Shown here: positions 44,641 to 56,130 of the stretch, one piece after another
Layout of the letters: each line of letters starts with the position of its first letter
Numbering within the stretch: the stretch's first letter is position 1
From: Athripsodes cinereus
Lineage: Eukaryota; Arthropoda; Insecta; Trichoptera; Leptoceridae
Assembly (NCBI GenBank): GCA_947579605.1
Contig: OX388314.1
Span: 15,311,982 to 15,375,981 of the forward strand
Reading direction: 5' to 3'
DNA: 64,000 bases
Notes under the pieces: generated by a model
What the model was told of the DNA's origin: nothing
Databases searched by the model: none
Seen by the model: the letters and a program-made list of their open reading frames with translations, nothing else
Made by a program: the position numbers and the translations under genes

Positions 44641-46934
44641 ATTAATATTCCGTAAATCTAACATTTCTAGTAAACATTTGTATGTAGCTAGTTAGGAGTT
44701 TATGCAGTTAAATCTATTGACCATATCCTTAGAAGACGAAAGATGTCTAAATCTTGTTTAAAAAAAATCTTGTTTATTTCCATAAATCAAAATAAGTTTT
44801 TAATTTCCTTTTATGATAGTTTCATGTGTTAATACAGATTTAAATTAATAATTAATACGGATGTCACACAAAGTATTAAACATTATACCTACTCATCTAC
44901 TGTGTGTTACTGTTAATTTCATACAGCAGGTAGTTAGTAGGTACGTATTATAGTTTAAATATCCTAAGGACATAATGTTTCCACATGCACGTTCATTATC
45001 TCATAATATAGATTACCATGTTACCATGTCATGCATTGCGTTAATGTTAATAGATACTATGGGAAAATATAATATCTTCACTCTACTATCAAAAGAAGAA
45101 CACATCAGCTAAGTATTACTAAATTACTGACACATCTTAGTGTAACTATGTTACACTAAAATGATTTCACCAAGTGCTAGAGTTCTCAGAAACGTATCAT
45201 CTTGTCTCACGTATTTGTCATTTTTGCCCATTATTTTAAAGATGGGATTCGATATATTAAAGAAAATACATGAATTATGTATTCGAATGATGATTAGTGT
45301 GTTATATCGCATGTAGTGTATCCAATTTTCTCACATCTCAAAATGTTACCTATGTACATTGATGAATTATTGTTTTTTGATAATCTTGTTTGACAGAAAA
45401 ATAAGTGCAATTTACCTATTTGTAAAAGTGAATTCATGTGTAAAACTTAATTAATCACATTCGTCCAAATCTCATTATTTATGTTTTTATTCGGAATATT
45501 TTCTATTGCATGCATACCTACATTTTATTTTTCTTTTTTAATGTTGCTAAGCATCTAGTTAGGTAGCTACTTATTATGAATCACACTCCTTTGGTTTGCT
45601 ATGCTATAAGCTCGGTTTTTAAAAAAGTAATAAATAAATAAAAAAAACAGTTACATGGAACAAAATATAATTAGTATGTATATTAGAAGTTAAATGTTTG
45701 ATAATGTCTCACAAAAATGAGTAATTAAATTAAAAATATAAATATTTATCTATTTTCATTTCAAGAAGTTGCATGATATTATAAAGTTCTCAGATATTCT
45801 CTGCGCTTGTTCATAAACCACAGCTACTTGCTTTCAAACTTTCAATATCTTATATTCTCACCAAAGCACAAACGAGTAGACACATTTCTAAAGAACATCA
45901 TCAACTTATCTTATAGATAAATTGCAGGTACATTATTAGATAAAATTACATGTTGTAGTACATTATTTAAAACGATATACCTACAATCCCAGTCTTAGAG
46001 ATAAAGGAACCGTTATAATAGGAATCACACACAAGCAATGATAAAAGAGAATGATCTAATGATGCGTAATGTTATTAAAGTACAATTACTTAGTAATAAT
46101 AGCAATGATTGAGCTAAATAAATTCAATTAATAAGCAAATGTATGTACAATCATATTATTCAATTATTGTATCAGGGATTATAAACTTTTATTTTCACAT
46201 CGATTATTTCCGACTAATCGCTATCATCGACTTCTCTCAAAACTGAATCATAATCGAGTCGATAATTTTAATATACCTAGGTATATATTTTTTTTATTTG
46301 CAGTCAACTAACCATTTTCATTCTGATATTCGAATTAGAATACTTTTTTCACGTTATGAGGGGATGAAAACTTCTACAATTGATAACTTATGGGAAAATA
46401 TCTGATAGAATGGAAAAAAAATTCTTAGCAGCACAGTTTAAGAAAGTAGTTCAGATGGAGATACACATTGCCGTTTAGGACCACAGTCTAAAAGGTGGAA
46501 ATAGATTTGATGATCACCAACTTTTCCAAAGAAGACATAGAAGAATAAGATTATAATACAAAGTCATTCGGGTTTGTATTTTACGGTTGTTTCAATGCAC
46601 TTAAATAAGCTTCATACTTTTTTATAATTTTTTACAATATTAGGTAGTCACTAAAAACATTTCTTTCTTTATAAATCTCGTATCAATATATATAAATTGC
46701 AGCCAAAAATAATAATAAGGTAGTCCAGATTCAAAATTTATATTTCTTCGATGTTTTTGAATTCAATAGTATTCACATTTCTTTTTGAAGAATATTCATC
46801 GGCGATTATTAAAGGTCTTAATACCTACATTATGAATACTTGCATATGTATCGAATACCTGATAGTATTAATTTGATTGAATACGAAGAAGTTTATAAAT
46901 AAATGTCTCTGTAATCAACCTTTATTTTATTTTC
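44641..46934. other. AT-rich stretch, nothing recognised
   Basis: No gene or repeat with definable ends. A small perfect hairpin (TTAGTGTAAC and complement) lies at about 45138-45160. Confidence 0.4.
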
Positions 46935-47345
46935 TTGGTAATAAATCTGAAGCGGTTAAGGATACGATCCTTAGCGCTCGCTCAGGACAATGTCCTGCCT
47001 CCTTCGTCACTGACGAAGATACATTATTTTATCAGAAGGAAAAAGAGAGATAATTGGAAGTTTATCTTACCAGGTAAAATGATCACTCGAGTAACGGCTT
47101 TATACTTTTATTTAAATAGTTAAGTGGTAAATTACAATTGTTCAATATAACAAGACGTGAAGAAAGAAGGAAGTTACTAAGACACGATTCGCGCTTGTTA
47201 AGTTCCGCACCTGTGGAGATCCCGAAAGAGAGTGATTCCACAGGGGCCTCCAAGGCGGAAGACAGTCCCGGTGACAACACTTTATGTATTGTCACTAGGA
47301 CTGTTTTACTTGTGATAACAATTAAGGAGGTATCACACCCACTAC
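46935..47345 (+). pseudogene. possible LTR-retrotransposon pol remnant
   Basis: Composition is richer in G+C than its flanks. Pieces in two frames read TDEDTLFYQK and RRKKRDNWKFILPGKMITRV, reminiscent of the linker before the integrase zinc finger in Ty3/gypsy pol. Downstream frames (NITRREERRKLLRHDSRLL, PVEIPKESDSTGASKAED) are unassigned. Evidence is thin; it may be another repeat class. Confidence 0.3.
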
Positions 47346-47612
47346 AAATCATAACTACTTTGAAATATGATGAAAAGTATTTTGGTATTCTTTTGAATAA
47401 ATCAAAATTAATTGCTATAAACTGATTAATTAATTTATGTAGGAAGGAAAATATATTTATTATTATACCTACAAGTAATTCAATATGTTTCAATTTAGGT
47501 ACTTCAAACAATTTTTTAACTTTCATCACCCTTGAATACAATCTTTCCTGTTCAGAGTTCATTCCTCTCATTTGATATCGTCGTCACATAAACGGTGTAT
47601 TGTAAAGGAGGA

Positions 47613-49869
47613 TCATTCAAATTATTTGAAATATGCTGAACGCAATAAAAATGTTCAATAAACTGAATAAATAAAATAACATTCGTATCCATATTAGATT
47701 TTAAAAAACAAAATATCCTATAAGAAGTACCTAATGCAATAATTGGTATAAAATCACTTTGAAAGAAAGAGGTTAAAAACTCAATTGTTTTGTCCCTGTG
47801 TTTCCAAAGCAAATGTCAGAGGGTGAGAAAATAATTGAATACTAGCAAAAATGACATCCGGGAAATAGAAGGCGATAGTTACCAATGGAAAGGTAATGAA
47901 CTGAAGAACAAAACGCCTACATAATTTCAATACTTATAAATAAGTATGTAAATTTAGGGTGAATCATAATACCTAATATGAGTTTGACAATCATAATAAT
48001 AATGCCTTCAAAATCACACCCTTTGTGAGACACCTACTTAGCTAAGTATTACAACACCTTTCGTGGGAACAAAACACTAATCAAAATAATCTACATATAA
48101 ATACATACGTCTTCATCAATATATACCTAATATATTTTTAGTTATTTATATACCTATCCACGTCACGTTTACTAGACAAGCGATAAGCATCAAGCATCTT
48201 TTAAGTCTTTTGCTCCTGGATTACGTTTTTATTAAATTTATTTGAAAGCTTTCTATTCAAGGGAGGGTGGTTTAGCCCTTGAACAATTTATTTATTTCTT
48301 CACTGACTTACTTTTTATAAAAATCATTAATTTAAGACTTTTATATTTGTTACAAATGATGCTGTGCGCCGGCGCACATCGAATATTTACCCACAAAATT
48401 ATTTTTGGTGTGTGATTTTAATTCCTTTATTTATATGAACTTTATGTATTCCCCAAAAAGTAATGTTTCACTTTGCTTAGGATATTAGGTATATGAAATA
48501 TTTCACTGTTTATTTTTCCTATCTTAGCCGGTATATGAAATATTTCACTGAATTTTTCTATGCTAGGCAGAGGTGAGGTGATATAGTAGTATAGATGTTG
48601 TATTATAGATATGTATAAATAATATTGTGTAGAAATGTATTGAGGATGTTGGTCATGGGAAATGACAACAGATTGCCGTGGACACGTACACTTCATTTTA
48701 CATTTAAGTATCATATCATTTTGTTGGAATTATGGGTTACAATGTCAGTGGTGTAACAAATTATGAACGGTTTTAAAAAATAGACGTGATAATATTTTAT
48801 GGGTAAAGCTAATTTATTTCTTTCTAATAATTATTAGAATCAATAAGAAATACGACTAATATTTATTTTTAATATTCTTTAACACGATATAAAATTCTTC
48901 TAGAGTTGACTGCTCACTATTGGTACATTGTTTTATCTTCATCTTACTATTGCTTGTATTTTTTTTATTTTGTAAATTATATGTGTGCTTATGCAGCTAT
49001 ATTCTTATACTTGTACTTAAATAAATTAAGTACCTATATTTTTGCTGCAGTGTATGTTTGTAATGTTATTTCTCTCAAACTTCATATCTCAAAAAGTAAT
49101 TAACGTGTTTTGTTTTTTTTTTTGCAGTGTTCTTGTTTGTGTTGCGATTTGAATGTGTGTAACGCTTCTTTTTAGACAATAAATGGTGCGATGATGTGAA
49201 CTTTCAAGCCATTTACTGAATTTGTATCATTGAAATAAATAAATACCTACCCAAATATTATATCTGTACCTGAGAGCCATTAGGACTCAAGTGCATTTTT
49301 GACAAAAATGGCAAATTTACAAAAAAAGCAGAAGTAACACAACAGTCGTAAGTACAGAAATGCTTAGGGTCATAAGAATTGAAGTGCGCATCACTATGGT
49401 ATATACTATATAGCTTATTAATAGTAAAATGTTGAGATTTATTCGATTAAAAAATTGAATTTGAAAATGACATTTTAGTACCTACTTAAGACTACATGGC
49501 TCTCGGGTACAGATATATTTCTGGCCCCGTAATATTGTTACGGCTATGTTCGTTATACATCTCAGATTATGTAGGACTGTGAACCTGGGTATTCTAGGGT
49601 CATAATATGGTACCCATTAGACATTAATATTAGTGGAATATAAAATCTATTGTACACCTACTTTACTGCTTACCAATCCATCTCCCCGCCTACTATCACC
49701 TACCTGTATCACACTACATCACGCTATCTATATCTAGTACATACTTATTATTATAGGTATATTAACCTGATATTGTTTATCATTTTAAACATTATTTCAA
49801 TCACAATCCGTATGACGAAGAAAAACTACACAACGTCATGGAACGTCGTTTAGTATGGATATTAAGTCT
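47613..49869. other. AT-rich stretch, nothing recognised
   Basis: A local duplication at 48488-48560 repeats TATATGAAATATTTCACTG twice about 50 bp apart. The end near 49125-49200 resembles an insect LINE 3' end but is not decisive. No gene recognised. Confidence 0.4.
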
Positions 49870-50061
49870 ATACCATCACAATCTTACAAGTTGGGTAACC
49901 AGTAGACTACATAACTACGTAAAATAAATATACAATTGTCCTCTCCGTGACAATAAAAAATTTAGGATTGGTAACAGAAAAATGCAATGCTGTATTCATG
50001 ATGTTTAACGAATGTGTGCCTTTTGCAGGAAGTCTGAAAGCTTATAGAAAAGAATGGGAAA
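49870..50061 (-). repeat. dispersed repeat family (TAG-tail family), decayed copy
   Basis: TACCATCACAATCTTACAAG, GGGTAACCAGTAGACTAC, TGTCCTCTCCGTGACAATAA and AAGAATGGGAAAATAATTCC keep the block order of the family. The copy ends where the LINE fragment at 50062 begins. Confidence 0.6.
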
Positions 50062-50494
50062 ATAATTCCGTGTGTATGGATGCGAAACATGGACCTTAAA
50101 GGTCAACTCAATGAACAGACTGGAAGCATTTGAAATGTGGCTCCATCGCAGAATGCTCAGGATTCCCTGGACAGACATGGTAACCAATACTGAAGTCCTG
50201 AGGCGAGCTAGAGCTGACAGGGAGCTGTTGTCAACTATCAAGGATCGGAAGGTTTCATATCTGGGTCATGTACTGCGTGGTGAGAAAAACCACCTTCTCC
50301 AATTGATATTGAAGGGGAAAATTGAGGGACGCCGAGGACCCGGTAGGAGACAGATGTCCTGTCTGCGAAACATAATGGAGTGGACCGGCATCCGAAATGT
50401 GGAGGAGCTGTTCCGAGCAGCGTAGGACAGGGTCAGGTTCGCCGAGGTGATTGCCAACGTTGGGGGGACTCCACAGAGCACTTGAAGAAGAATA
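50062..50494 (+). pseudogene. LINE ORF2 C-terminal fragment, mostly open
   Basis: Encodes YGCETWTLKVNSMNRLEAFE, MWLHRRMLRIPWTDMVTNTE, VSYLGHVLRGEKNHLLQLIL, KGKIEGRRGPGRRQM, WTGIRNVEELFRAA-stop, then DRVRFAEVIANVGGT. This is the region after the RT of an abundant insect LINE family. Apart from one late stop it is open, so the insertion is fairly young, but it is severely 5'-truncated. Relatives: 21228, 41510 and 63613. Confidence 0.85.
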
Positions 50495-50948
50495 AGAAAT
50501 ATTCATTAGCTTTGTCAAAAATCGTCGTAATTTTTTATGCATTTTAAATAATTATACGTTTTAAATATAGGTGAATAAATCATACGAAAGAGCGTAACGA
50601 GTACTATTATAACACTGCCCATAAAATAGGTATTAATTTATCATGCATGTAATAAATATATTCAATTTAGACTTAAACTGACATATTGTATTATTCCTCA
50701 TATTTTAATAGATATACCTAACATTATATCGGCTACATTAGTGAACTATCAAAATATATCATTATTTCAATATATGTTATTGTAGTTCATCTCTTTAAAT
50801 AATTTTATAAAATTGTTGTTATTGTTTGAACGTGTGAACCATATGGATTTTTTTTAAATATTTGTATCATTATAACACCAGTACCTACTATTTATAAATT
50901 TATATAATTATTGCCTATCTGTGAATTCGGCATAGTTCTATATCAAAT
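50495..50948. other. AT-rich stretch, nothing recognised
   Basis: No gene or repeat with definable ends. Confidence 0.4.
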
Positions 50949-51566
50949 TTGAATCGGTCATTTGAGAAACAACATAAGTCAGTCAATACAAACTTTTCAG
51001 AAATAATAATAATAATAAAAATCTTTATTGCAAAAATTTGTATACAAAGAATTAAAGAAAAACATGACAACATGACAACAACAAGAAATCACAAAAAACT
51101 GTTTGTTAAAAAAAATTGAATGAAATGTTGATATCTTATTCAAATCAAAATGTTACATACAGTGTATCCTTTTATTTTTAAACCTTTATTTTATCTCAAA
51201 ATATTTTATTTGTACTTATATTAATTTGTTAATTTAAAACCTTTGACTTATGTTGTTTCTCAAATGAACAGCATTTCAGGGAATAAAAATCAACATTTTC
51301 ATCCCAGATTATTTATTAAACCACCAAAAATCACTATTTTTCAGCTGTGAATCGACAAGAAAAAATTTAGTGTAATAACAACATAAGTCACTGACTTGTG
51401 TTGTTTTTCTATTGACTGGTCAAGTTAATCAGCTCAATTTGTATCAAATAGGTAAAAATTACGTGGTTTCTAAATGAAATAACGTGCGTTTCATGAAAAA
51501 TTACCCAAAAAAAAAACATTTTCGCTAAAAACCTGACTAATGTTGTTTCTCAAATGACTGATTCAA
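50949..51566. mobile_element. non-autonomous TIR element, 618 bp, ~34-bp ends
   Basis: The left end TTGAATCGGTCATTTGAGAA continues to CAACATAAGTCAG, and the right end read inward is TTGAATCAGTCATTTGAGAA continuing to CAACATTAGTCAG. The core ACTTATGTTGTTTCTCAAATG is repeated inside near 51246-51266, and a weaker version lies near 51370-51410, suggesting subterminal transposase-binding sites. There is no coding frame. A short LINE 3' end is nested near 51002-51100. Confidence 0.8.
51002..51100 (-). mobile_element. LINE 3' end nested in TIR element
   Basis: On + an (AAT)n run is followed by AAAAATCTTTATTGCAAAAA, i.e. on minus a CAATAAAGATTTTT signal and (ATT)n tail as at the 29.1-kb LINE end. 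Right limit uncertain. Confidence 0.5.
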
Positions 51567-51744
51567 TTATTACCATTCGTTAGCGATACAAATAAATATG
51601 GTGTGTAGATACAAATTATTGATGGGAAAATTGATTTTGGTGTTACATATTCACACATAAACAGGTTCTTACCTACATTAAAGTTTTCATTGTAATGTGA
51701 TACCAGAAAAGGTACTTAGGAAGAAGGTACCTTTAATTTTTTGT

Positions 51745-52070
51745 TGTTTAATAATAATAATAATATCTAGAGAACTTTTTTAAGATTCACCGTTTTGTGG
51801 AAAAATCACCGCAAGGGCACATTCAAGAATCACAACACTTCCTGAACAATGGAGTTTTTAACCTCGTCTTGAACACCTTCACACTCTCCAGAGTCCACAA
51901 ATGATAGGGAATTTCGTTCCACAGAAACGGACCAGCCACACAGAAGGCACGGTCAACATAATTAGCCAGACCTAAAGAAAGTAAATAAATTAAATACAAA
52001 GAATGATCAATTTTGACTAAGCTCCATAAGAAAATATTCAAATTATTCATGTAGCTATAATTGTACATTT
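51745..52070 (-). pseudogene. LINE ORF2 C-terminal end
   Basis: The minus strand encodes ANYVDRAFCVAGPFLWNEIP, YHLWTLESVKVFKTRLKTPL and FRKCC. The R.F.VAGP.LWN.LP......S...FK..LK..L pattern is the LINE C-terminus. A (TAA)n run near 51749-51763 is its 3' end. Confidence 0.78.
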
Positions 52071-52084
52071 AAGGAGAGCTATTT

Positions 52085-52160
52085 TTTATTGTATGCAGCT
52101 GGTCTGCTGGCTACCCTACTTGTCGGATATGCCGTGATGGGATAGTAGTAGTAGTAGTAT
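52085..52160 (+). repeat. dispersed repeat family (TAG-tail family), 3' fragment with (TAG)n
   Basis: TGCAGCTGGTCTGCTGGCTA, CCCTACTTGTCGGATATGCC, GTGATGGGA and then (TAG)5. A clear example of the trinucleotide tail. Confidence 0.82.
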
Positions 52161-52349
52161 TTTTTTCCAATCATATCTATTAGTATATTGATTTAAGCAT
52201 ACAATTTAAATGGAAGTAAAAGATATTTGTAAACTTATTGAAGTCAACTGATTTATTTTAAAAATACACTCTTCTGAATTCTTGATATTTATAAACATCC
52301 TTTCGGAAACATTTTCACATCTAATGAAATCCCTTATATTTACGGCCAA

Positions 52350-52515
52350 TGTAAAGCTCTTTCCTTTGAGTCACGAGGTCCCGGGTTCTATTCCCGGCCA
52401 GGGCAAAGTGAAGAATGACATTTTCCTAGTTGTTCTGGGTCTAGATATTACATTTTTATGTGTTAAGTGCATTGTATATATGTGTATAGTTTCGTTAGTA
52501 GCCATAATACAAAAT
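52350..52515 (+). mobile_element. tRNA-derived SINE
   Basis: A tRNA-like 3' half, GAGGTCCCGGGTTCTATTCC, has a perfect T-stem (CCGGG/CCCGG) and pol III B box, followed by CGGCCAGGGCA. The body continues TGTTCTGGGTCTAGATATTA and GTTTCGTTAGTAGCCATAAT, the layout of a common insect SINE body. The tRNA 5' half with the A box is decayed. On the minus strand the T-arm reads WPGIEPGTS, a familiar false peptide from such SINEs. Confidence 0.68.
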
Positions 52516-53996
52516 TGATTCTCAAATGAATATTTTTCGTTTTTGCTTGCTTTTTTTCGTTTAAGATATATAATAATGATGATTTGTATGAAAGATGACA
52601 CTATGGCCATAACATCCAACGAGATGAGCCCCCCTATAAAAAAATTCAAAATTCATATCTTAGTTTAAAACTAGCTCAATCTGTCTATGCATGCTATGTT
52701 ACATATTTATGTTATATCTAGTTTGTCTTATGATTACTTATGTTCCTACATTTATAATACATATATGGTGACAATTATATCATTGATACGAAGAGTAGTC
52801 AATAAATAAAATAATACAATTATACTTGCAAAAAAGGTTAAATAATAAATAATAATAATAATATGTTCAAGAACGCAAAATCAAAATCCTCATATTGAAA
52901 ACTTGCTACAAACACATCCATTGTTATTTGATCTAATACTATCATTAAACGAAAATCGCATGATATTTGTATCACGTCAGTTAAATATGTTGATTAAATA
53001 ATAACGCGCGGTTACAATGAATCAAACATTACAAGTATCGGTGTATAATTTCCCTTTTCTTTTCCTTTGTTCTTCACCGATCATGTTTTGACTCCATGAC
53101 CCCTTTGTGAGTGACCACCACATTACATATCTACATTACCTACAATTTTTTTATAATTCACAATAACTGGTGTAGGTAATTTTTGTTTTTGTTTTATTAT
53201 TTCTTCATACATTAGATATTACAGAATTGGTAATAATATTATTTAATGTATAACGCTCAAATCATCATCGGAAATGATATTATAATTAAAGGCAATAAAA
53301 TTATTTTTGTAGACATGAAATGTATGAGGCGTTTGTGTTTCACTTGTTGTCTGTCGCACATTATAAATAACTGTTTCGGTTTGTTATGTGTTTTTTTTTC
53401 TCTTTACAATAAAACAATAATATAATTTTACGTGTGAGGTATTATCATACATACATACTTTTTTTATTGAAATACAAAATCGCGTGGATATAATAGATAC
53501 GCTACTTTTCAAAAAATCTGAATAGAATTTTGCATTATGTCTTTTGTCATAATTATTTCATTTTAATTAATATATACCTACATATAGGCATTTTTTTAGT
53601 CAGGGGCCTATTGCCAAAATCCTTAACCATTTATGTTTACCTAACTATTTATAGGCACACCAAACAAGTCTTTCATTACATACCTATGCTATTGTCACTA
53701 CTTGTCCTTGCTAGCTTATTTTGGAGAGGCACACCTAAATTAAAAATGTTATATTTTTTTTATAATCGCACTGTTTTACATTAGTTGTGTAATTGTCATA
53801 AAATATTTTTTCTTTTTTTGGAAATTAATAATATATATTTTTCATTTTTATTTACTTACTATGTATTTTATATCAGATTATTGTATTTCACAATTTAATG
53901 TTGGAAAATTAGCCACCACTTGCAAACAATTCATGTTACTAGTTACACATCAGTCACATTAACAGCTAATAAAAACATGTTAACGAAAAGTTCTAA
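52516..53996. other. AT-rich stretch, nothing recognised
   Basis: No gene recognised. The 84-codon frame at 53530-53784 is hydrophobic and low-complexity. Confidence 0.4.
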
Positions 53997-54492
53997 GGGC
54001 CGATCTTATATACATTTTAACAAATATCCGTTAGCATTTTGGTAAGTTGCTGACGGATGGCAGTTTGTAAGCCAAACAAACCGATGGGTGTCTTATAAAA
54101 GGTATTGCTATGATTTATTGTTTTTCTATGCATAGCAACGATCAAATACACACGCATTATTGAAGTTTAACCTCGCAGCATTGCGTAATCACGTTTGAAA
54201 ATATTTTTTTTTGTTTAAATTCAAGAACAATATTTCTTATGAGAAGTGAGGCATCACAAATACACTGTATATTTTAAGAGAAATAACCTTTTCTTTAGCG
54301 AACAAAAAAAATGACTTATAAACCGACGGTTTAAGTGTCAAAACCGTTCCCAAAACAGTCGGTATACTAACCTACAGATTTTTACCGAAATATGGCTAAC
54401 GGACGTTTATAAGACGCAAAAGTTACCGATTTTTTCTTTTTTCGGTATATTTCGTCGGTTATGTAACTAACGGATGTTTATAAGATCGGCCC
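53997..54492. mobile_element. Tourist-like (PIF/Harbinger) MITE, TAA target duplication
   Basis: Both ends are GGGCCGATCTTATA, inverted, and both flanks are TAA (53994-53996 and 54493-54495), the 3-bp duplication typical of PIF/Harbinger. Similarity between the ends continues inward with ATACAT/AACATCCGTTAG. Inside, GGACGTTTATAAGACG and GGATGTTTATAAGATC repeat near the right end. Length 496 bp, no coding frame. Confidence 0.85.
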
Positions 54493-55724
54493 TAAGCCTG
54501 TTAAAATTATACCTTATACTACTCGTTTCAAAGTAGTTTCTAGAACATATGAAATATTCAAATGAGCACCTATATTTACTAAACAATATCGTCAATCTCG
54601 TTGCAGATGTGCTTTCAAAATACTCTTTGTAGATAGGTACCTGATTACTTCGAAAACCGCAATATTATTGTTTACTCAACTAATTTCAAAAGGCTTCTGC
54701 TATTAGTGTTAGTATTATTTATTATATTGGTAATATCGCGCATGCGCACAAAACAAACTGACCTTAAAAGCTTTTCACGCTTTCGTGTTTGTTCAGAGTG
54801 GGCAATAATAATATTATTATTAATAGACAGGTACAAACAACAAGTTAAAGTCTTCTCAGTGCTACTACTGGACTGTCTACGGTAGGTAGTATATACTATA
54901 TATCGTAATATTATTATTATTATAATAAATGTTATATTACTGCTAAGACATGGGAGAAATACTTGCGCGTAAGGTATCGTTTAATTTACGTGTGGATTAG
55001 TTAAACACAGAAGCCGTGAGCCATTTAGTCTATTTGTAGGAATTAAATAAAGTAGAAGTTCATTTGTCATGTTCTTTTAAGACCTACCAGAAGAAGAAAC
55101 ATCTATGTTTGAATCACCCTGGAGAGTGTAGATTTATTACTCAATCCATTCCTTAATTTAAAAATTTCAGTCATTCACTATTGAGAGTATTGATTTTTTT
55201 CAAAAAAATCACAATTTGGTCTCTTTATAGTTCAAGCCAGAGTTACGTTCTTGAAGTCCCAAATGAAAATACAAAAAATATTATTTTATAGCTTACAATT
55301 AAGTTTTATTATAATAAAAATTATTTTGTTCCCTTATATATTTAAAGGATTAATAATATTGGGCATCAATGCGTTCAATATCCTCTTGTATTACTGAAAA
55401 GCATCAGGAAAATTCTATTAAATTTTATGTTTGGCCATTAATATCCAGTAAAATTAATTATTCAAAATACATTACTCAATTTGAATAACGTGTGTGTATA
55501 CTGATCGCGAAAACTAATTATTGTTCAAAGCTTTCTTCTTAGTAATAATTGGTAAGTGCTTATAAAAGTTATTAGTCAAACATATTATCTACATGTGTAT
55601 GCATAATGAAAAAGTTCTGTAAGACGTATTATCAGCAAAATACCGCAGGTCATTCCTGTAATGTTGAATACAGGTAAATCTAATGATTCTATAATACATG
55701 ACACCTGTGTCGATGTTAATTCAT
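54493..55724. other. AT-rich stretch with a possible promoter
   Basis: Nothing coding was recognised. The strongest signal is the GC palindrome at 54738-54747 (separate entry). Confidence 0.4.
54730..54890 (+). promoter_or_regulatory. candidate promoter with NRF1-type palindrome
   Basis: The perfect palindrome GCGCATGCGC at 54738-54747 matches the NRF1/erect-wing binding consensus. About 110 bp downstream is TCAGT at 54856-54860, an arthropod initiator, and CTACG|GTAGGTAG at 54877-54889 resembles a splice donor. No coding exon follows nearby. All parts are short motifs. Confidence 0.25.
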
Positions 55725-55870
55725 TAACGTCGCATCCGATTCGACACCATCGGGTCATCATTTGTGTCTAACTACTATAGATTGTGGCCGATAAGATGCG
55801 CATGCTCATCTCTTCGCGGGGTCATATGGCCAATGCGTGAGATTGGGCTCACAGTGAGCCGAACCTGTGC
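55725..55870. other. GC-richer unique block
   Basis: CGATTCGACACCATCGGGTC, then GATGCGCATGCTC and TGGGCTCACAGTGAGCCGAA (which contains the small palindrome GGCTCACAGTGAGCC). Composition contrasts with the flanks. Function unknown. Confidence 0.4.
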
Positions 55871-55970
55871 GTGTTGTTGAGATTTAATCAAAATTAATTA
55901 CTTACATCTGATATCTGGTTACGTATTTAAAACACAGGAAAAATGAAATTGAGAATCGGTGTGAAAAATA

Positions 55971-56130
55971 AATTATACTACTACTACTATACCATCACGG
56001 CATATCTCACAAGTGGGGTAGCCAGTAGACCAACTGCATGTAAGAAACATGCAAGCTGTCCTCTTCGTGCCAATATAAAATCAAGACATTCAGGATGGGT
56101 GGCAAACCTCATCGCTGAATTTAAGATGTA
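55971..56130 (-). repeat. dispersed repeat family (TAG-tail family), 3' part
   Basis: The (CTA)n tail is followed by TACCATCACGGCATATCTCA, CAAGTGGGGTAGCCAGTAGA, AAACATGCAAGCTGTCCTCT, CATTCAGGATGGGTGGCAAA and CTCATCGCTGAATTTAAGAT. It runs directly into the first unit of the 92-bp array. Confidence 0.88.
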
